Below the pieces are notes generated by a model. That model had not been told where the DNA came from. It saw only the letters and a list, made by a program, of their open reading frames with translations, and searched no databases. From Saccharothrix obliqua (GTDB lineage Bacteria; Actinomycetota; Actinomycetes; Mycobacteriales; Pseudonocardiaceae), in assembly GCF_019375475.1 (NCBI RefSeq), contig NZ_JAHXGQ010000003.1, positions 62,001 through 126,000 of the forward strand: 64,000 nucleotides of DNA, written 5' to 3'. Position numbers and translations under genes: made by a program. Shown here piece by piece: positions 1 to 8,258 of this stretch; position 1 is the first letter of the stretch; each line of letters begins with the position of its first letter.

Positions 1-213
1 GAAGCGGCGGTGTTCAGAATCCCCTTCAGATCCGGTGACGTGCGATGACGGTTATTCCATGCCGCGCGTGCACCGGGGTGTTGGCCTTCTGCTTAGATGC
101 GCGCTGTCAATTGGACGGCAAGCGTACTGCCTGCCGTCGTTCTGCTCCGCTACCATCTGCCATGTAGCAGATTGCCACGTGACCAATGGTGGCGGCCGAT
201 GAGGAGGCCGTTC
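1..213. other. Left edge, no gene seen
   Basis: No coding region is supported here. An in-frame ATG at 97 could extend the next gene, but its translation is not family-like and it lacks a ribosome binding site. A GAGGAGG sequence at 201-207 belongs to the gene that starts at 214. Confidence 0.5.
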
Positions 214-1068
214 ATGACCCCTGGGTCGAACCCGCTCGCCGACCGGCGGCGGCTGCGCACGGAGCTGCGGCAGAAGCGTGATGCCCTCGGCATGACGCAG
301 AAGGACGTCGTGGAGGCCCTGGAGTGGTCGCCGTCGAAGCTCATCCGGATCGAGAAGGGTTCGGTGGGCATCTCGATCACCGACCTCAAGGCGTTGCTGC
401 TGCACTACGGCGTCACAGACGGTGAAACGGTCGACCGGCTCGTCCGGTTGGCGCGCAACGCCAAGTCGTCCGCCTGGTGGAACGAGTACCGCTCGGTCTC
501 ACCCAGGTTCCAGAAGTTCGTCGCGTTCGAGTCCTCGGCCATCCGGATCCGGCAGTACCAGGGCCTGGTGTTCCCCGGCCTGCTCCAGGACCGGGCGTAC
601 GTCGAGGCGTTGATGCACGAGTCGCACACCGAGCACGGGCAGCGGATGGTGGGCGCCCGGCTCAAGCGCCAGGAGATCATCACCGACGACGGCCCCGAGC
701 TGCGGTTCATCCTCGACGAGTCGGTCCTCCACCGGGAGGTCGGCGACCACGCGGTGATGAGGGCGCAACTGGAGCACGTCAAGGAACTGGCCGCGCACCC
801 CAACGTGTCCGTGCGGCTGATCCCGTTCTCGGCCGGCGTGCACAAGGGCATGACGGCGTCGTTCGCGATCTTCGAGCTGTCCGACGAGCGGGACGACCAC
901 GCGGTGCTGCTGGAAGGGCCGTACGAGGACGTGCTGTACGAGGACCCGTCGGACGAGACGGCCAAGTACGTCGACACCTTCGCCGAGTTGGAGGAGATCG
1001 CGCTCTCGCCGGAGGAGACCTCGGTCGCCTTCGACCGGCGGCTGCGCCGACTGGGGGAGGAGGACTGA
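214..1068 (+). CDS. XRE-family HTH regulator with DUF5753 domain
   Basis: This 284-aa protein has an N-terminal XRE helix-turn-helix at about residues 14-66, with the core GMTQKDVVEALEWSPSKLIR. A DUF5753 domain fills roughly residues 90-275. Actinomycete proteins of this architecture are DNA-binding regulators, often paired with a small DUF397 protein, but no DUF397 gene is visible here. ATG 214 was chosen because GAGGAGG lies 6 bases upstream and the family begins close to the HTH; the upstream ATG at 199 also stays in frame. A hairpin at 1072-1093 follows the stop at once, so the next gene probably has its own promoter. A second, diverged protein of the same type lies at 32083-32922. The target is unknown. 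Confidence 0.9.
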   Translation: MTPGSNPLADRRRLRTELRQKRDALGMTQKDVVEALEWSPSKLIRIEKGSVGISITDLKALLLHYGVTDGETVDRLVRLARNAKSSAWWNEYRSVSPRFQKFVAFESSAIRIRQYQGLVFPGLLQDRAYVEALMHESHTEHGQRMVGARLKRQEIITDDGPELRFILDESVLHREVGDHAVMRAQLEHVKELAAHPNVSVRLIPFSAGVHKGMTASFAIFELSDERDDHAVLLEGPYEDVLYEDPSDETAKYVDTFAELEEIALSPEETSVAFDRRLRRLGEED

Positions 1069-1071
1069 GAC

Positions 1072-1093
1072 GGGTGGGCCCCGCGGCCCGCCC
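1072..1093 (+). terminator. Hairpin after the XRE-DUF5753 gene
   Basis: GGGTGGGCC at 1072-1080 pairs with GGCCCGCCC at 1085-1093 around a CCGC loop, with one G-U pair. It starts 3 bases after the stop codon. There is no clear T tract, which is common in high-GC actinomycetes. Confidence 0.5.
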
Positions 1094-1229
1094 GCGGGCG
1101 ACCGACCTCCGCACCCCGCCAAGAGTTCGAGGACTCGCCGCCGAGCGCACAGCGCACGACGCCCGCCGTTGCCGCCCGTAGCCCGGGTGGGCTTCCGCAC
1201 CCGGTCCTCGGGAGGACTAGGAGAGCCTC

Positions 1230-2909
1230 GTGGACCACACCCCGCCGGGCGCGCCCCGGGTGATCATCTGCTACGCCCACGACGACGAGGGCAGGTGGGC
1301 CGTCCCGGTGTTGCGGGCGGCGCTGGCCGGTCGGGGCGTCGACGTCGTGACGGACCACGACCTGTCGCGGCTCAGCCCGTCGTCCATGCAGGCGTGGATG
1401 GACGTGGAGATCGGCCGCCGGATCGTGCTGTGCTGGCTGTCGCCCGATTTCACGCACGCCTTCACGGACGACGGCGGCCACCCGCCGCGGCTCGGCCTCC
1501 GCTACGAGATCAGGGCGATCCGGCAGCGGATCTACTACCACCGGGACGGCGCCGGGTGCCCGGTGGTGCCGGTCGCGTTGCCCGGATTCCGGGCGGAGGA
1601 GGCACCGGACACGTTGCGGGCGCTGGAGATCCACCGGTTCGACCCGGCGACCGGCGCGGGCGCGGACCGGCTCGCCGCCCGCGTCGCGGCGCTGGCGGGT
1701 GGCGAGCGGGTGCACGTGCCCGGTGTCGAGGCGTACGGGGTGCGGGCGCACGAGAACGGCCGGGAACGCGCGCTCCGCCAGGTGATCCACGACCTGGAGG
1801 CCACCGACCCGCGGTCGGGTCAGGCCGTCGCGCTGGTCCGGGAGGTCCTCCGGCTGGCGCGTGGTCCGGGGTGCGACTGCGACCTGCCCAAGGCGTTCCA
1901 CGCCGGTGAGCGCGTGATCAAGGCGGCCGGTGACATCGCCCTGATGCGCGAGTTCGCCGCCGAGTGCCTGAGGGTTCTGCGTGCCGAGCCCAGGGTGCGT
2001 GCCGACTGCGAGCTGGAGGCGAACGTGATGGTCTGCGCCCAGGGCTGGCACCTCCAGCGGGAGGGCAGGCTGTGGGAAGCGCTGCGCGTCACCGAGGACG
2101 GGGTGAAGATCGCCGAGCGGCACCAGGACCGCCGGACGGCCGCGCTCGGGCTGCGGCGACTGGGGAGCATCAGGCAGGTGCTCGCCCACGCGACCCGGGG
2201 CGTCGAGCAGAAGCACAACCTGGAACTCGGCGACGAGGCCGTGCTCAACGCCCAGCGGCTGTTCGCCGCGGTGCACGGCAAGCGTGGTCGGGAGGTCGGC
2301 GTGTGCCTCACCATGCGGGCCCGTGCCCAACTCGGCCGGTTCGAGCTGCTGGGCGACATCGACGGGCGGGTGCGGGCCGGTGAGCTGGCGTTCCGCGCCA
2401 ACGCCGTGCTGATGCCCGCGCACGGGTCGGACTACTACGACCTCCTGCTGCTGTTCGCCGAGATCGCCCTCGCGAACAAGCGCTACCAGGCGGCGAAGGA
2501 CCGGCTGAACCACGTGATCGAGCTGATCGGCGCACCCGCGACCGCGCCGGTGTCGGAAGTGCTCGGCCACGCGCTCCGCACCCGCGCCCGCGTTTTGGTG
2601 GCCCGCGGCAACCGCCCCGACGCCGCGCACGACCTGCGGCGGGCGTTGGAGATCTACACCGGCCTGGGGCAGGAGCCGGCCGCGGCCGGGTGCCGGTGGG
2701 CGCTGGTCAAGCTGGATCCCGCGGCCACCACCACCTACAAGCTGTCGAACGCCGACGTGAACGCTTTGGAGGAGGCGACGCCCGACGCCGGCAAGCGGCT
2801 CGGCGCGCTCAAGCTCGCGGAACGCCTGGACGAGCAGGGCTTCCCCGGCCGGCCCCGCCTGCGGCCCGACTGGTCGTTGTTGGTGGAGCGGTTGGACGAG
2901 GAGCACTAG
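1230..2909 (+). CDS. TIR/SEFIR-domain protein with TPR-like C-terminal half
   Basis: This 559-aa protein starts at GTG 1230, behind GGAGGA at 1211-1216 and AGGAGA at 1219-1224. Residues 10-150 look like a TIR/SEFIR fold: first strand RVIICYAHDDE, then SMQAWMDVEIGRRIVLCWLS and SPDFTHAF. The glutamate in RYEI (about residue 93) falls near the position of the catalytic Glu of NAD-cleaving TIR domains, after a short glycine/proline-rich insert. The rest, about 190-540, is helical and TPR-like, with alternating alanine, leucine and arginine heptads. No transmembrane segment is seen. TIR/SEFIR modules act as NADases or as scaffolds in immunity and signalling; which applies here is not shown. Its neighbours are an XRE regulator and, further on, an NB-ARC STAND protein. 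Confidence 0.75.
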   Translation: MDHTPPGAPRVIICYAHDDEGRWAVPVLRAALAGRGVDVVTDHDLSRLSPSSMQAWMDVEIGRRIVLCWLSPDFTHAFTDDGGHPPRLGLRYEIRAIRQRIYYHRDGAGCPVVPVALPGFRAEEAPDTLRALEIHRFDPATGAGADRLAARVAALAGGERVHVPGVEAYGVRAHENGRERALRQVIHDLEATDPRSGQAVALVREVLRLARGPGCDCDLPKAFHAGERVIKAAGDIALMREFAAECLRVLRAEPRVRADCELEANVMVCAQGWHLQREGRLWEALRVTEDGVKIAERHQDRRTAALGLRRLGSIRQVLAHATRGVEQKHNLELGDEAVLNAQRLFAAVHGKRGREVGVCLTMRARAQLGRFELLGDIDGRVRAGELAFRANAVLMPAHGSDYYDLLLLFAEIALANKRYQAAKDRLNHVIELIGAPATAPVSEVLGHALRTRARVLVARGNRPDAAHDLRRALEIYTGLGQEPAAAGCRWALVKLDPAATTTYKLSNADVNALEEATPDAGKRLGALKLAERLDEQGFPGRPRLRPDWSLLVERLDEEH

Positions 2910-2976
2910 GGCTGCTCGCGAAGCCGGGGCGCGGCCTCCGCCGGTGCGGGGAGGACGGTGGTCGGGTGGGGCTCTG

Positions 2977-3001
2977 ACTTTCAGGCAGGCTTCCTGAAAG
3001 T
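2977..3001. repeat. Palindromic repeat, copy 1
   Basis: ACTTTCAGG (2977-2985) and CCTGAAAGT (2993-3001) are perfect inverted arms around CAGGCTT. The second copy lies 88 bases downstream with the same core and loop. It could act as a bidirectional terminator for the convergent genes, or be a dispersed REP-like element; its T-rich right flank fits a terminator. Confidence 0.7.
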
Positions 3002-3063
3002 TTCGTGGGGTGGCGGCTTCCGGGGTCACGCTGGCTGGCGTGGGGGTGGTGGGGTGGGGCGTT

Positions 3064-3090
3064 AATTTTCAGGCAGGCTCCCTGAAAGTT
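3064..3090. repeat. Palindromic repeat, copy 2
   Basis: AATTTTCAGG (3064-3073) pairs with CCTGAAAGTT (3081-3090) with a single G-T mismatch, around the loop CAGGCTC. Core and loop match copy 1 except for one loop base, so the two are copies of one element and not chance hairpins. Confidence 0.7.
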
Positions 3091-3246
3091 CCGCGGGCGG
3101 CGACAGCCTTCAGGCACCGCCTCCGCGGTCCGGCCCCGGGGCTGCCGGGACGCGGATCGGGATCGGGTCGGCGAGTGCCGCGACCGGGGTGGGCTCCCGC
3201 GCGAACCCGGTCGCGGCGACTCGTCCCGGCCGAGCCGGGTGGGGCG

Positions 3247-4017
3247 TCAGGCGCGTGCGGGACCGGCCACCAGGTCGCTCAACCGGACGACGGTGAACTC
3301 GACCTGGGACTGGCCCTCCTCCCAGTTGGCCACGACCGAGCAACCCTCCTCCGCCATGACGTCCCCGGTCGACCGCAGGTAGAGCAGGCCGCTGTCGCCG
3401 TCGCCGCAGTAGTGGGCGAGGTGGGCGCGCAGACCGGGGTCCTCGACCGCCTCCAACGCCTCCGCCCACTCCTCGGCCGCCTCACCCTCCAGCGGCAGGA
3501 CGTCGGCCGGCCCGTCGCCGAGGGTCAGCGCCACCCGCATCGCGTCCCACAGGGTGCCGTCCGAGACGAGCCTCGGGTAGGGCACGTACCAGCGGCCGGT
3601 CCACGTGTCGTCGGCGAGGTCTACGCCGTGCCGCTCGGCCAGCACCGCCAGGTCGCCGCCACGCACCAGCCCGCCGCCGAACGACGCCCCGGCCAGGTCG
3701 GCGGCGAACGCCGCGTGCCCGGTCTCCCGCACGTCCTCGAACTCGAAGACCGAGTTGGCCGCGTCGAACCGCGACGGCGGCTCGCCCGCGTCGAACAGCG
3801 AGCAGTCCAGCACGACCGGCTCCGCGCCGCGGAGCGCGGCCGGCCGCACCCAGTCGGCGACCCGGTTGTAGCCGAACTCGTCGAACACGTTGCCGCCCAC
3901 GTACGCGACGTGCACCGCGTCGCCCGGGTGGTCGGACAGGGGGCCGCCGAGCAGGATCTCGAAAGCCCGGGTGAGCTGCCGACGCCAGTTGTCGGGCAGC
4001 GGGGATGTGCTGGTCAC
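3247..4017 (-). CDS. Uncharacterised 256-aa protein
   Basis: I do not recognise this family. The 256-aa product is acidic, soluble-looking and free of a signal peptide or membrane helix. It begins MTSTSPLPDNWRRQLTRAF and contains an aspartate/glycine-rich first half with VHVAYVGGNVFDEFGYN. The C-terminal part is all-helical and acidic (EGEAAEEWAEALEAVEDP), followed by beta-like segments. It ends in a convergent junction with the TIR/SEFIR gene and lies 9 bases downstream of the NB-ARC gene stop on the other side, reading away from it. No function can be assigned from sequence. Confidence 0.75.
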   Translation of the reverse strand: MTSTSPLPDNWRRQLTRAFEILLGGPLSDHPGDAVHVAYVGGNVFDEFGYNRVADWVRPAALRGAEPVVLDCSLFDAGEPPSRFDAANSVFEFEDVRETGHAAFAADLAGASFGGGLVRGGDLAVLAERHGVDLADDTWTGRWYVPYPRLVSDGTLWDAMRVALTLGDGPADVLPLEGEAAEEWAEALEAVEDPGLRAHLAHYCGDGDSGLLYLRSTGDVMAEEGCSVVANWEEGQSQVEFTVVRLSDLVAGPARA

Positions 4018-4026
4018 GCGCGAACC

Positions 4027-6159
4027 CTAGAGCCCTTCGTGGACCGCCGAGGTGGAATCGCCGATCTCCGGACCGCGGCGCAGGCGGTCGGCGTCGGCTG
4101 TCCGGTGTTGTGCCGCGTACAGGGCGACGGCGGCCTGCCGGGCGCCTTCGGCACCCTCCCGGTCGCCGAGCGCCCGGTACGCCGCGGCCAGGTGCTCGGT
4201 GACCGTCGCCTCGAAGAACGCGTTGTCCAGCTCCTGGCACAACGCCCGCGCGCGGGTCAGCAGTTCGACGGCCTCGGCGTGCCTGCCGCGCCGCAGCTCG
4301 ACGGTCCCGAGGTTGTCCATCGCGGCCAGGGCGCCGTTGTGGTTGCCCAGCCCGAGATGTGCCGCCAGTGCCTCCGCGCAGTGCCGCCGCGCCGACCGGA
4401 GATCGCCGAGCCCGGCGTGGTGCAGCGCGACCGCGTTGAGGGCGTGCGCCTCGCCGACCGCGTTGCCGGCCTCGCGGTAGGCGGCCAGGGCCCGTGTCGA
4501 GTGGGTCAGCGCGTGGCCGTGCTCCCCGGCCACCGACCAGGCCCGCGCCAGGTCGTGGTGGCCGTGCGCCCGAGCCTCGACGTCGCCAGCCGCCTCGGCC
4601 GCGTGCAGCGAGCGCTCCAGCCACGTGCGGGCCTCCACCGGTTCCCCGGCGCGGGTCAGGGCACGCCCGAGTTGGCGGTGCGCCGACACCGCCGCGGCGT
4701 CACCCAGGTGCGTCGCGGCGGTGACGCCGAGGCGGGACGTCGACACGTTCTCCGCCAGGTGGCCGCGCCGGTAGTGGAAGGTGTCCAGGGCGCGGGCCAG
4801 TTGCCAGGCCCGCTCGTGCCGGCCCAGGTCGACCGCGGTCCGGGTGATCGCCAGCAGGTTCTGGTGCTCGGCGGCGAACCACGCGAGGGCCGCCGCGTCG
4901 TCCGCGAACCCCGGCACGTCCACGCCGCCGGCCGGCGGCGACCACCGGGCCGCGGTCCGGTGCGGGTAGAGCAGCCCGTCACCCGCGGTCGCGCCGTGCG
5001 CGAAGTGGTCGACCAGCCGCCGGGTGGCTTCCGCGCGCTTGTCCGGCACGTCGCGCCGCGCGGACGTGTCGGCGGCGAACAGCCGGACGAGGCTGTGCGT
5101 GTGGAACCGGCCGGGCCGGACCTGCCGCACCAGGCTGCGCCGCTCCAGCTCGCGGAGCACCCCGAGCGCTTCCCGGGCGGGCAGCCCCACCAGGCTCGCC
5201 ACCGCACCGGGACCGGTCTCGGCCGTGGGCAGCAGGCCCATCAACCGGAACACCCGGGCCGAGACCGCGTCCAACGCCTCGTAGGAGCACGCGATCACCG
5301 CGCGCAGGCTGGCCGACGGGTCGCCCGCGTCGAACGCGTCGAGGTGGTTCGCGGTCTGCCGGAACTCCTCCACGAGCGCGCTGAGCGGGAACTCCGGGTG
5401 CGCGGCCGAGCGGGCGGCGGCGATGGCCAGCGCCAGGGGCAGCCCGGCGCACAGCTCCACGAGCTGCCCCACGGCGACCGGTTCCCGGTCCACCGCACCC
5501 GTGCCCAGGCGGTGCGCCAGCAGCTCGCGCGCGGCGCGGTGCGGCAGGACGTCCAGCCGCAGCGTGGCCGCGCCGCGCACGCGCAGCCCGGCCAGGTCGC
5601 TGCGGCTGGTCACGACGACCGCGCAGGACGGCGAACCGGGCAGCAGCGGCGTCACCTGGGCGGCGTCGGCGGCGTTGTCCAGCAGCACCGCGGCCCGCCG
5701 GTCCGCCAGCAGGCTCCGGTACAGGGCGAGCCGGGCGTCCGGGTCGGCGGGCACCGCCTCGGGCGCCACGCCCAGCGCGAGCAGGAAGCCGTGCGCCACC
5801 CGCGCGGGCGGCACGGGCGGCCCCGTCGGGTCGAACCCCCGCAGGTCCGCGTAGAGCTGGCCGTCGGGGAACCGCCCGCTGTTGCGGTGCAGCCAGTGCA
5901 GCGCGAGCGTGGTCTTGCCGACACCGCCCGCGCCCTCGACCCCGACCACCGGCGGGTGCGCCCGGTCCCCGGCCAGGGCCGCGTCCAGGCGGGTGATCTC
6001 CGCGTCGCGGGCGACCAGCCAGCGCGGCGGCGCGGGCAGGGTGCGCGGGCGCACCGGCCGGCGTTCCGGGTGGACGTGGATGCCGCCGACGACGCTGCCC
6101 GCCTGCACGACGGCGCCGACCGACCCGGCCCGCACGTGGTTCTCGGCCGGTTGGGACAT
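4027..6159 (-). CDS. NB-ARC STAND ATPase with TPR repeats
   Basis: This 710-aa protein is a regulatory STAND ATPase of the AfsR/NB-ARC type without a SARP DNA-binding domain. The P-loop GAGGVGKTT lies at residues 76-84 (Lys82) and a Walker B-like AAVLLDNAADAA follows about 100 residues later. The GLPLALA motif typical of NB-ARC domains is also present. The C-terminal third carries TPR-like helices with repeated ALxxxxxLGD patterns. The first 30 residues include VVQAGSVVGGIHVH, which resembles the amyloid-type motifs at the N-termini of bacterial NLR-like proteins. ATG 6159 was chosen for GGAG seven bases upstream and because the translation further upstream is out-of-family. Its divergent neighbour is a histidine kinase. 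Target or partner unknown. Confidence 0.88.
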   Translation of the reverse strand: MSQPAENHVRAGSVGAVVQAGSVVGGIHVHPERRPVRPRTLPAPPRWLVARDAEITRLDAALAGDRAHPPVVGVEGAGGVGKTTLALHWLHRNSGRFPDGQLYADLRGFDPTGPPVPPARVAHGFLLALGVAPEAVPADPDARLALYRSLLADRRAAVLLDNAADAAQVTPLLPGSPSCAVVVTSRSDLAGLRVRGAATLRLDVLPHRAARELLAHRLGTGAVDREPVAVGQLVELCAGLPLALAIAAARSAAHPEFPLSALVEEFRQTANHLDAFDAGDPSASLRAVIACSYEALDAVSARVFRLMGLLPTAETGPGAVASLVGLPAREALGVLRELERRSLVRQVRPGRFHTHSLVRLFAADTSARRDVPDKRAEATRRLVDHFAHGATAGDGLLYPHRTAARWSPPAGGVDVPGFADDAAALAWFAAEHQNLLAITRTAVDLGRHERAWQLARALDTFHYRRGHLAENVSTSRLGVTAATHLGDAAAVSAHRQLGRALTRAGEPVEARTWLERSLHAAEAAGDVEARAHGHHDLARAWSVAGEHGHALTHSTRALAAYREAGNAVGEAHALNAVALHHAGLGDLRSARRHCAEALAAHLGLGNHNGALAAMDNLGTVELRRGRHAEAVELLTRARALCQELDNAFFEATVTEHLAAAYRALGDREGAEGARQAAVALYAAQHRTADADRLRRGPEIGDSTSAVHEGL

Positions 6160-6384
6160 GGCGGGTCTCCGATCGGTCGGAGCGGTCGGGTGGCGTTGCT
6201 CCGGGACGACCCGCGGCGGGAGCCTGGCCGTGGTCGACCGGGAAGCTCCGCGACCGATGGTGGTCCCGGTGCGTGCCCGAACCCACCGCTGAACGGGTGG
6301 GGCAACGGTCGGTCGCCGTGCGCACCGCCGCAACCCGCGACGGGTACCGTCGCGGCGGAATCCGGAGGCGGGGAGTTGGGTGCG

Positions 6385-7584
6385 GTGGCGGACAGGCTCG
6401 ACGTGTGGGAGCGGCGGCTCGGCGTTCTCGCGAACCTCGTCCCGTACCTGGCGCTGCTGCTGACGACGCTGCTCTACCTGCTGACCACACCGGCGGACGG
6501 CGGCGACCGGGCGCTGACGCTCGGCCTGGTGGGCGCGGCCTGCGCCTGGATGCTGTGGTGGCACGCGCTGCACCCCGCGTGGCACGCGCGCGGCGGCTTC
6601 ATGACGGTCTTCTTCGCGGGTGTGCTGGCGTTCTACGCCCTGCTGGGCCTGCACGACCCGGTCTTCGGCTTCTACTCGTTCGCGGGGTACGCGTACGCGG
6701 CGGACGTCCTGCGCGGGTGGCGGATGTTCGTCGGCGTCCTGCTGAACGCGTTGATCGCCGCCGCTTCGCTGCTGGGCGGTGTGCCGCCGGTCGACCCGGT
6801 GGCCATCGCCGTCTACGCGATCATCACCCTGTTCATCGTCACCGTCGCCATGACGTTCACGCTGGTCGGGTACATCACGTCCGAGCAGTCCCGGCGGCGC
6901 AAGGAGATGGTGGCCGAGCTGGCGGCCGCGGTGGAGGAGAACGCCCGGCTGCACGCCCAACTCCTGATCCAGGCGCGGGAAGCAGGCGTGTTGGACGAGC
7001 GGCAGCGGCTCGCGGGCGAGATCCACGACACCCTCGCCCAGAGCTTCACCGGCATCATCACGCAGCTCCAGGCGGTCGCCGAACCACCACGGCACGTCGG
7101 GACGGCGTTGCGGCTGGCGCGGGACGGCCTCGCCGAAGCACGGCGCTCGGTGCACGCCCTGCGCCCGCCGCCGCTGGAGGACGCGAACCTGCCGGACGCC
7201 CTGGCCGAGGTCGCGGCGGGCTGGACCGACCAGACCGGCGTGCCCGCGACCGTCGCCACGACGGGCGCGCCCCGCCCGCTGCACCCGGAGGTGGAGGTGG
7301 CGTTGCTGCGCACCGCCCAGGAGGCGTTGTCCAACGTGGCGAAGCACGCCGCCGCGTCCCGCGTCGGGCTCACCCTGTCGTACATGGAGGACGTGGTGAC
7401 CCTGGACGTGCGTGACGACGGCACGGGTTTCACCGCGGGGCAGCCGACCGACGGCTACGGGTTGGTCGGGATGCGGCAGCGGGTGGTCCGCCTCGCGGGC
7501 GCGCTGGAGGTCGAGTCGGAACCCGGTGCCGGCACGGCCGTGTCCGCGTCCGTGCCGGCGATCCCGGCCGAAGTGGCGCGCTGA
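6385..7584 (+). CDS. Membrane sensor histidine kinase (HisKA_3 family)
   Basis: This 399-aa kinase has about six membrane helices in residues 10-165, then a short coiled linker and the HisKA_3 box ERQRLAGEIHDTLAQSFTGI with phospho-acceptor His near residue 214. The HATPase domain follows, with N-box EALSNVAKHA and glycine boxes DDGTGF and GYGLVGMRQR. Kinases of this type phosphorylate NarL/LuxR-type response regulators, but none lies in the window, so it is an orphan here. The start is uncertain: GTG 6385 has GGGGAG nine bases upstream, and TTG 6376 has GGAGG seven bases upstream. It is divergently transcribed from the NB-ARC gene across about 220 bases. Confidence 0.88.
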   Translation: MADRLDVWERRLGVLANLVPYLALLLTTLLYLLTTPADGGDRALTLGLVGAACAWMLWWHALHPAWHARGGFMTVFFAGVLAFYALLGLHDPVFGFYSFAGYAYAADVLRGWRMFVGVLLNALIAAASLLGGVPPVDPVAIAVYAIITLFIVTVAMTFTLVGYITSEQSRRRKEMVAELAAAVEENARLHAQLLIQAREAGVLDERQRLAGEIHDTLAQSFTGIITQLQAVAEPPRHVGTALRLARDGLAEARRSVHALRPPPLEDANLPDALAEVAAGWTDQTGVPATVATTGAPRPLHPEVEVALLRTAQEALSNVAKHAAASRVGLTLSYMEDVVTLDVRDDGTGFTAGQPTDGYGLVGMRQRVVRLAGALEVESEPGAGTAVSASVPAIPAEVAR

Positions 7585-7610
7585 TCCCGCACCCGCGCCG
7601 CCGGTTCGGG

Positions 7611-8228
7611 TTACGCGCCGAGCAGGCCGGCGACGGACCGGCCGACCGCGGTCAGCTCGGTCGTCGCCGCGGCGCGGTCGGGGCCGAGGTAGGTCACCGT
7701 GGTGAGCAGGTCGCCCCGGCTCAGCAGCAGTTCGCACTCCACGCCGAGTTCGTCGCGGAAGCACACCGAGAACTGCGCGTCGCCGCCGAGCGCGGGCAGC
7801 GCCAGCTCGCCGTCCACGGTGTGGCTGCCGCCCGCGTACTGGAACGTGCCGCAGTCCAACGACTTCCGGGCCAGCGCGACGGTTTCCGCCGCCGCACCGC
7901 CGGGCGAGTACCCGATGACCCGCTGCACGAGCTGCGAGCGGTTGGCGGTGTTGAGCCAGCGGTGGAGGTCGCGGGCCGTCGACATCGAGCGGTCGGTCGC
8001 CAGCTCGGTCGGGCACATGACGGTCGGGTACCTGTCGACGCCCGCTTCGTCCTCGTTGGACCGGTACCCGAGGGAGGCGATCACGTCGTCCGGCACCCGC
8101 GCCTTGGTGACGCGCTGCCGCGCCGAACCCGCGTCGCCGGGCGCGGACGTGGCGGCCGGCGGCGCGGCGGGCGCGGCGGAACAGCCCGCGAGCAGCAGCA
8201 GTGCGAGGACGTAACCCCCGAGTCTCAT
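7611..8228 (-). CDS. Secreted lipoprotein, possible sensor domain
   Basis: The 205-aa product starts MRLGGYVLALLLLAGCS, a lipoprotein signal peptide with lipobox LLAGC and lipidated Cys near residue 16. The mature part is alanine/proline-rich for about 25 residues and then folds into a domain with two to three further cysteines (TVMCPTEL, LDCGTF, VCFRDELGVEC). This resembles extracellular DUF3558/PknH-sensor type domains of actinomycetes, but I cannot fix the family. ATG 8228 was preferred over an upstream TTG because it places the basic residue directly before the hydrophobic core. It faces the histidine kinase tail to tail with 26 bases between the stops. Confidence 0.7.
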   Translation of the reverse strand: MRLGGYVLALLLLAGCSAAPAAPPAATSAPGDAGSARQRVTKARVPDDVIASLGYRSNEDEAGVDRYPTVMCPTELATDRSMSTARDLHRWLNTANRSQLVQRVIGYSPGGAAAETVALARKSLDCGTFQYAGGSHTVDGELALPALGGDAQFSVCFRDELGVECELLLSRGDLLTTVTYLGPDRAAATTELTAVGRSVAGLLGA

Positions 8229-8258
8229 GGGCGCGCACAGTACCAAGTGGACCGGCGG

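Larger units (their letters stand above)
2910..3246. other. Convergent intergenic region with two palindromic repeats
   Basis: These 337 bases lie between two convergent genes. They hold two copies of a short palindrome (2977-3001 and 3064-3090), listed separately. From about 3110 to 3246 nothing else is recognised. Confidence 0.6.

Noticed and set aside
405..3029. A − strand frame of 874 codons over the XRE and TIR/SEFIR genes
   Set aside because: Low-complexity, histidine/arginine/proline-rich translation typical of the antisense strand of GC-rich genes; the + strand genes have known domains.
3010..7584. A very long + strand open frame of about 1,500 codons
   Set aside because: Only its last 400 codons read as the histidine kinase; the rest is antisense to real genes, with arginine/proline/glycine-rich non-family translation that arises from high GC.
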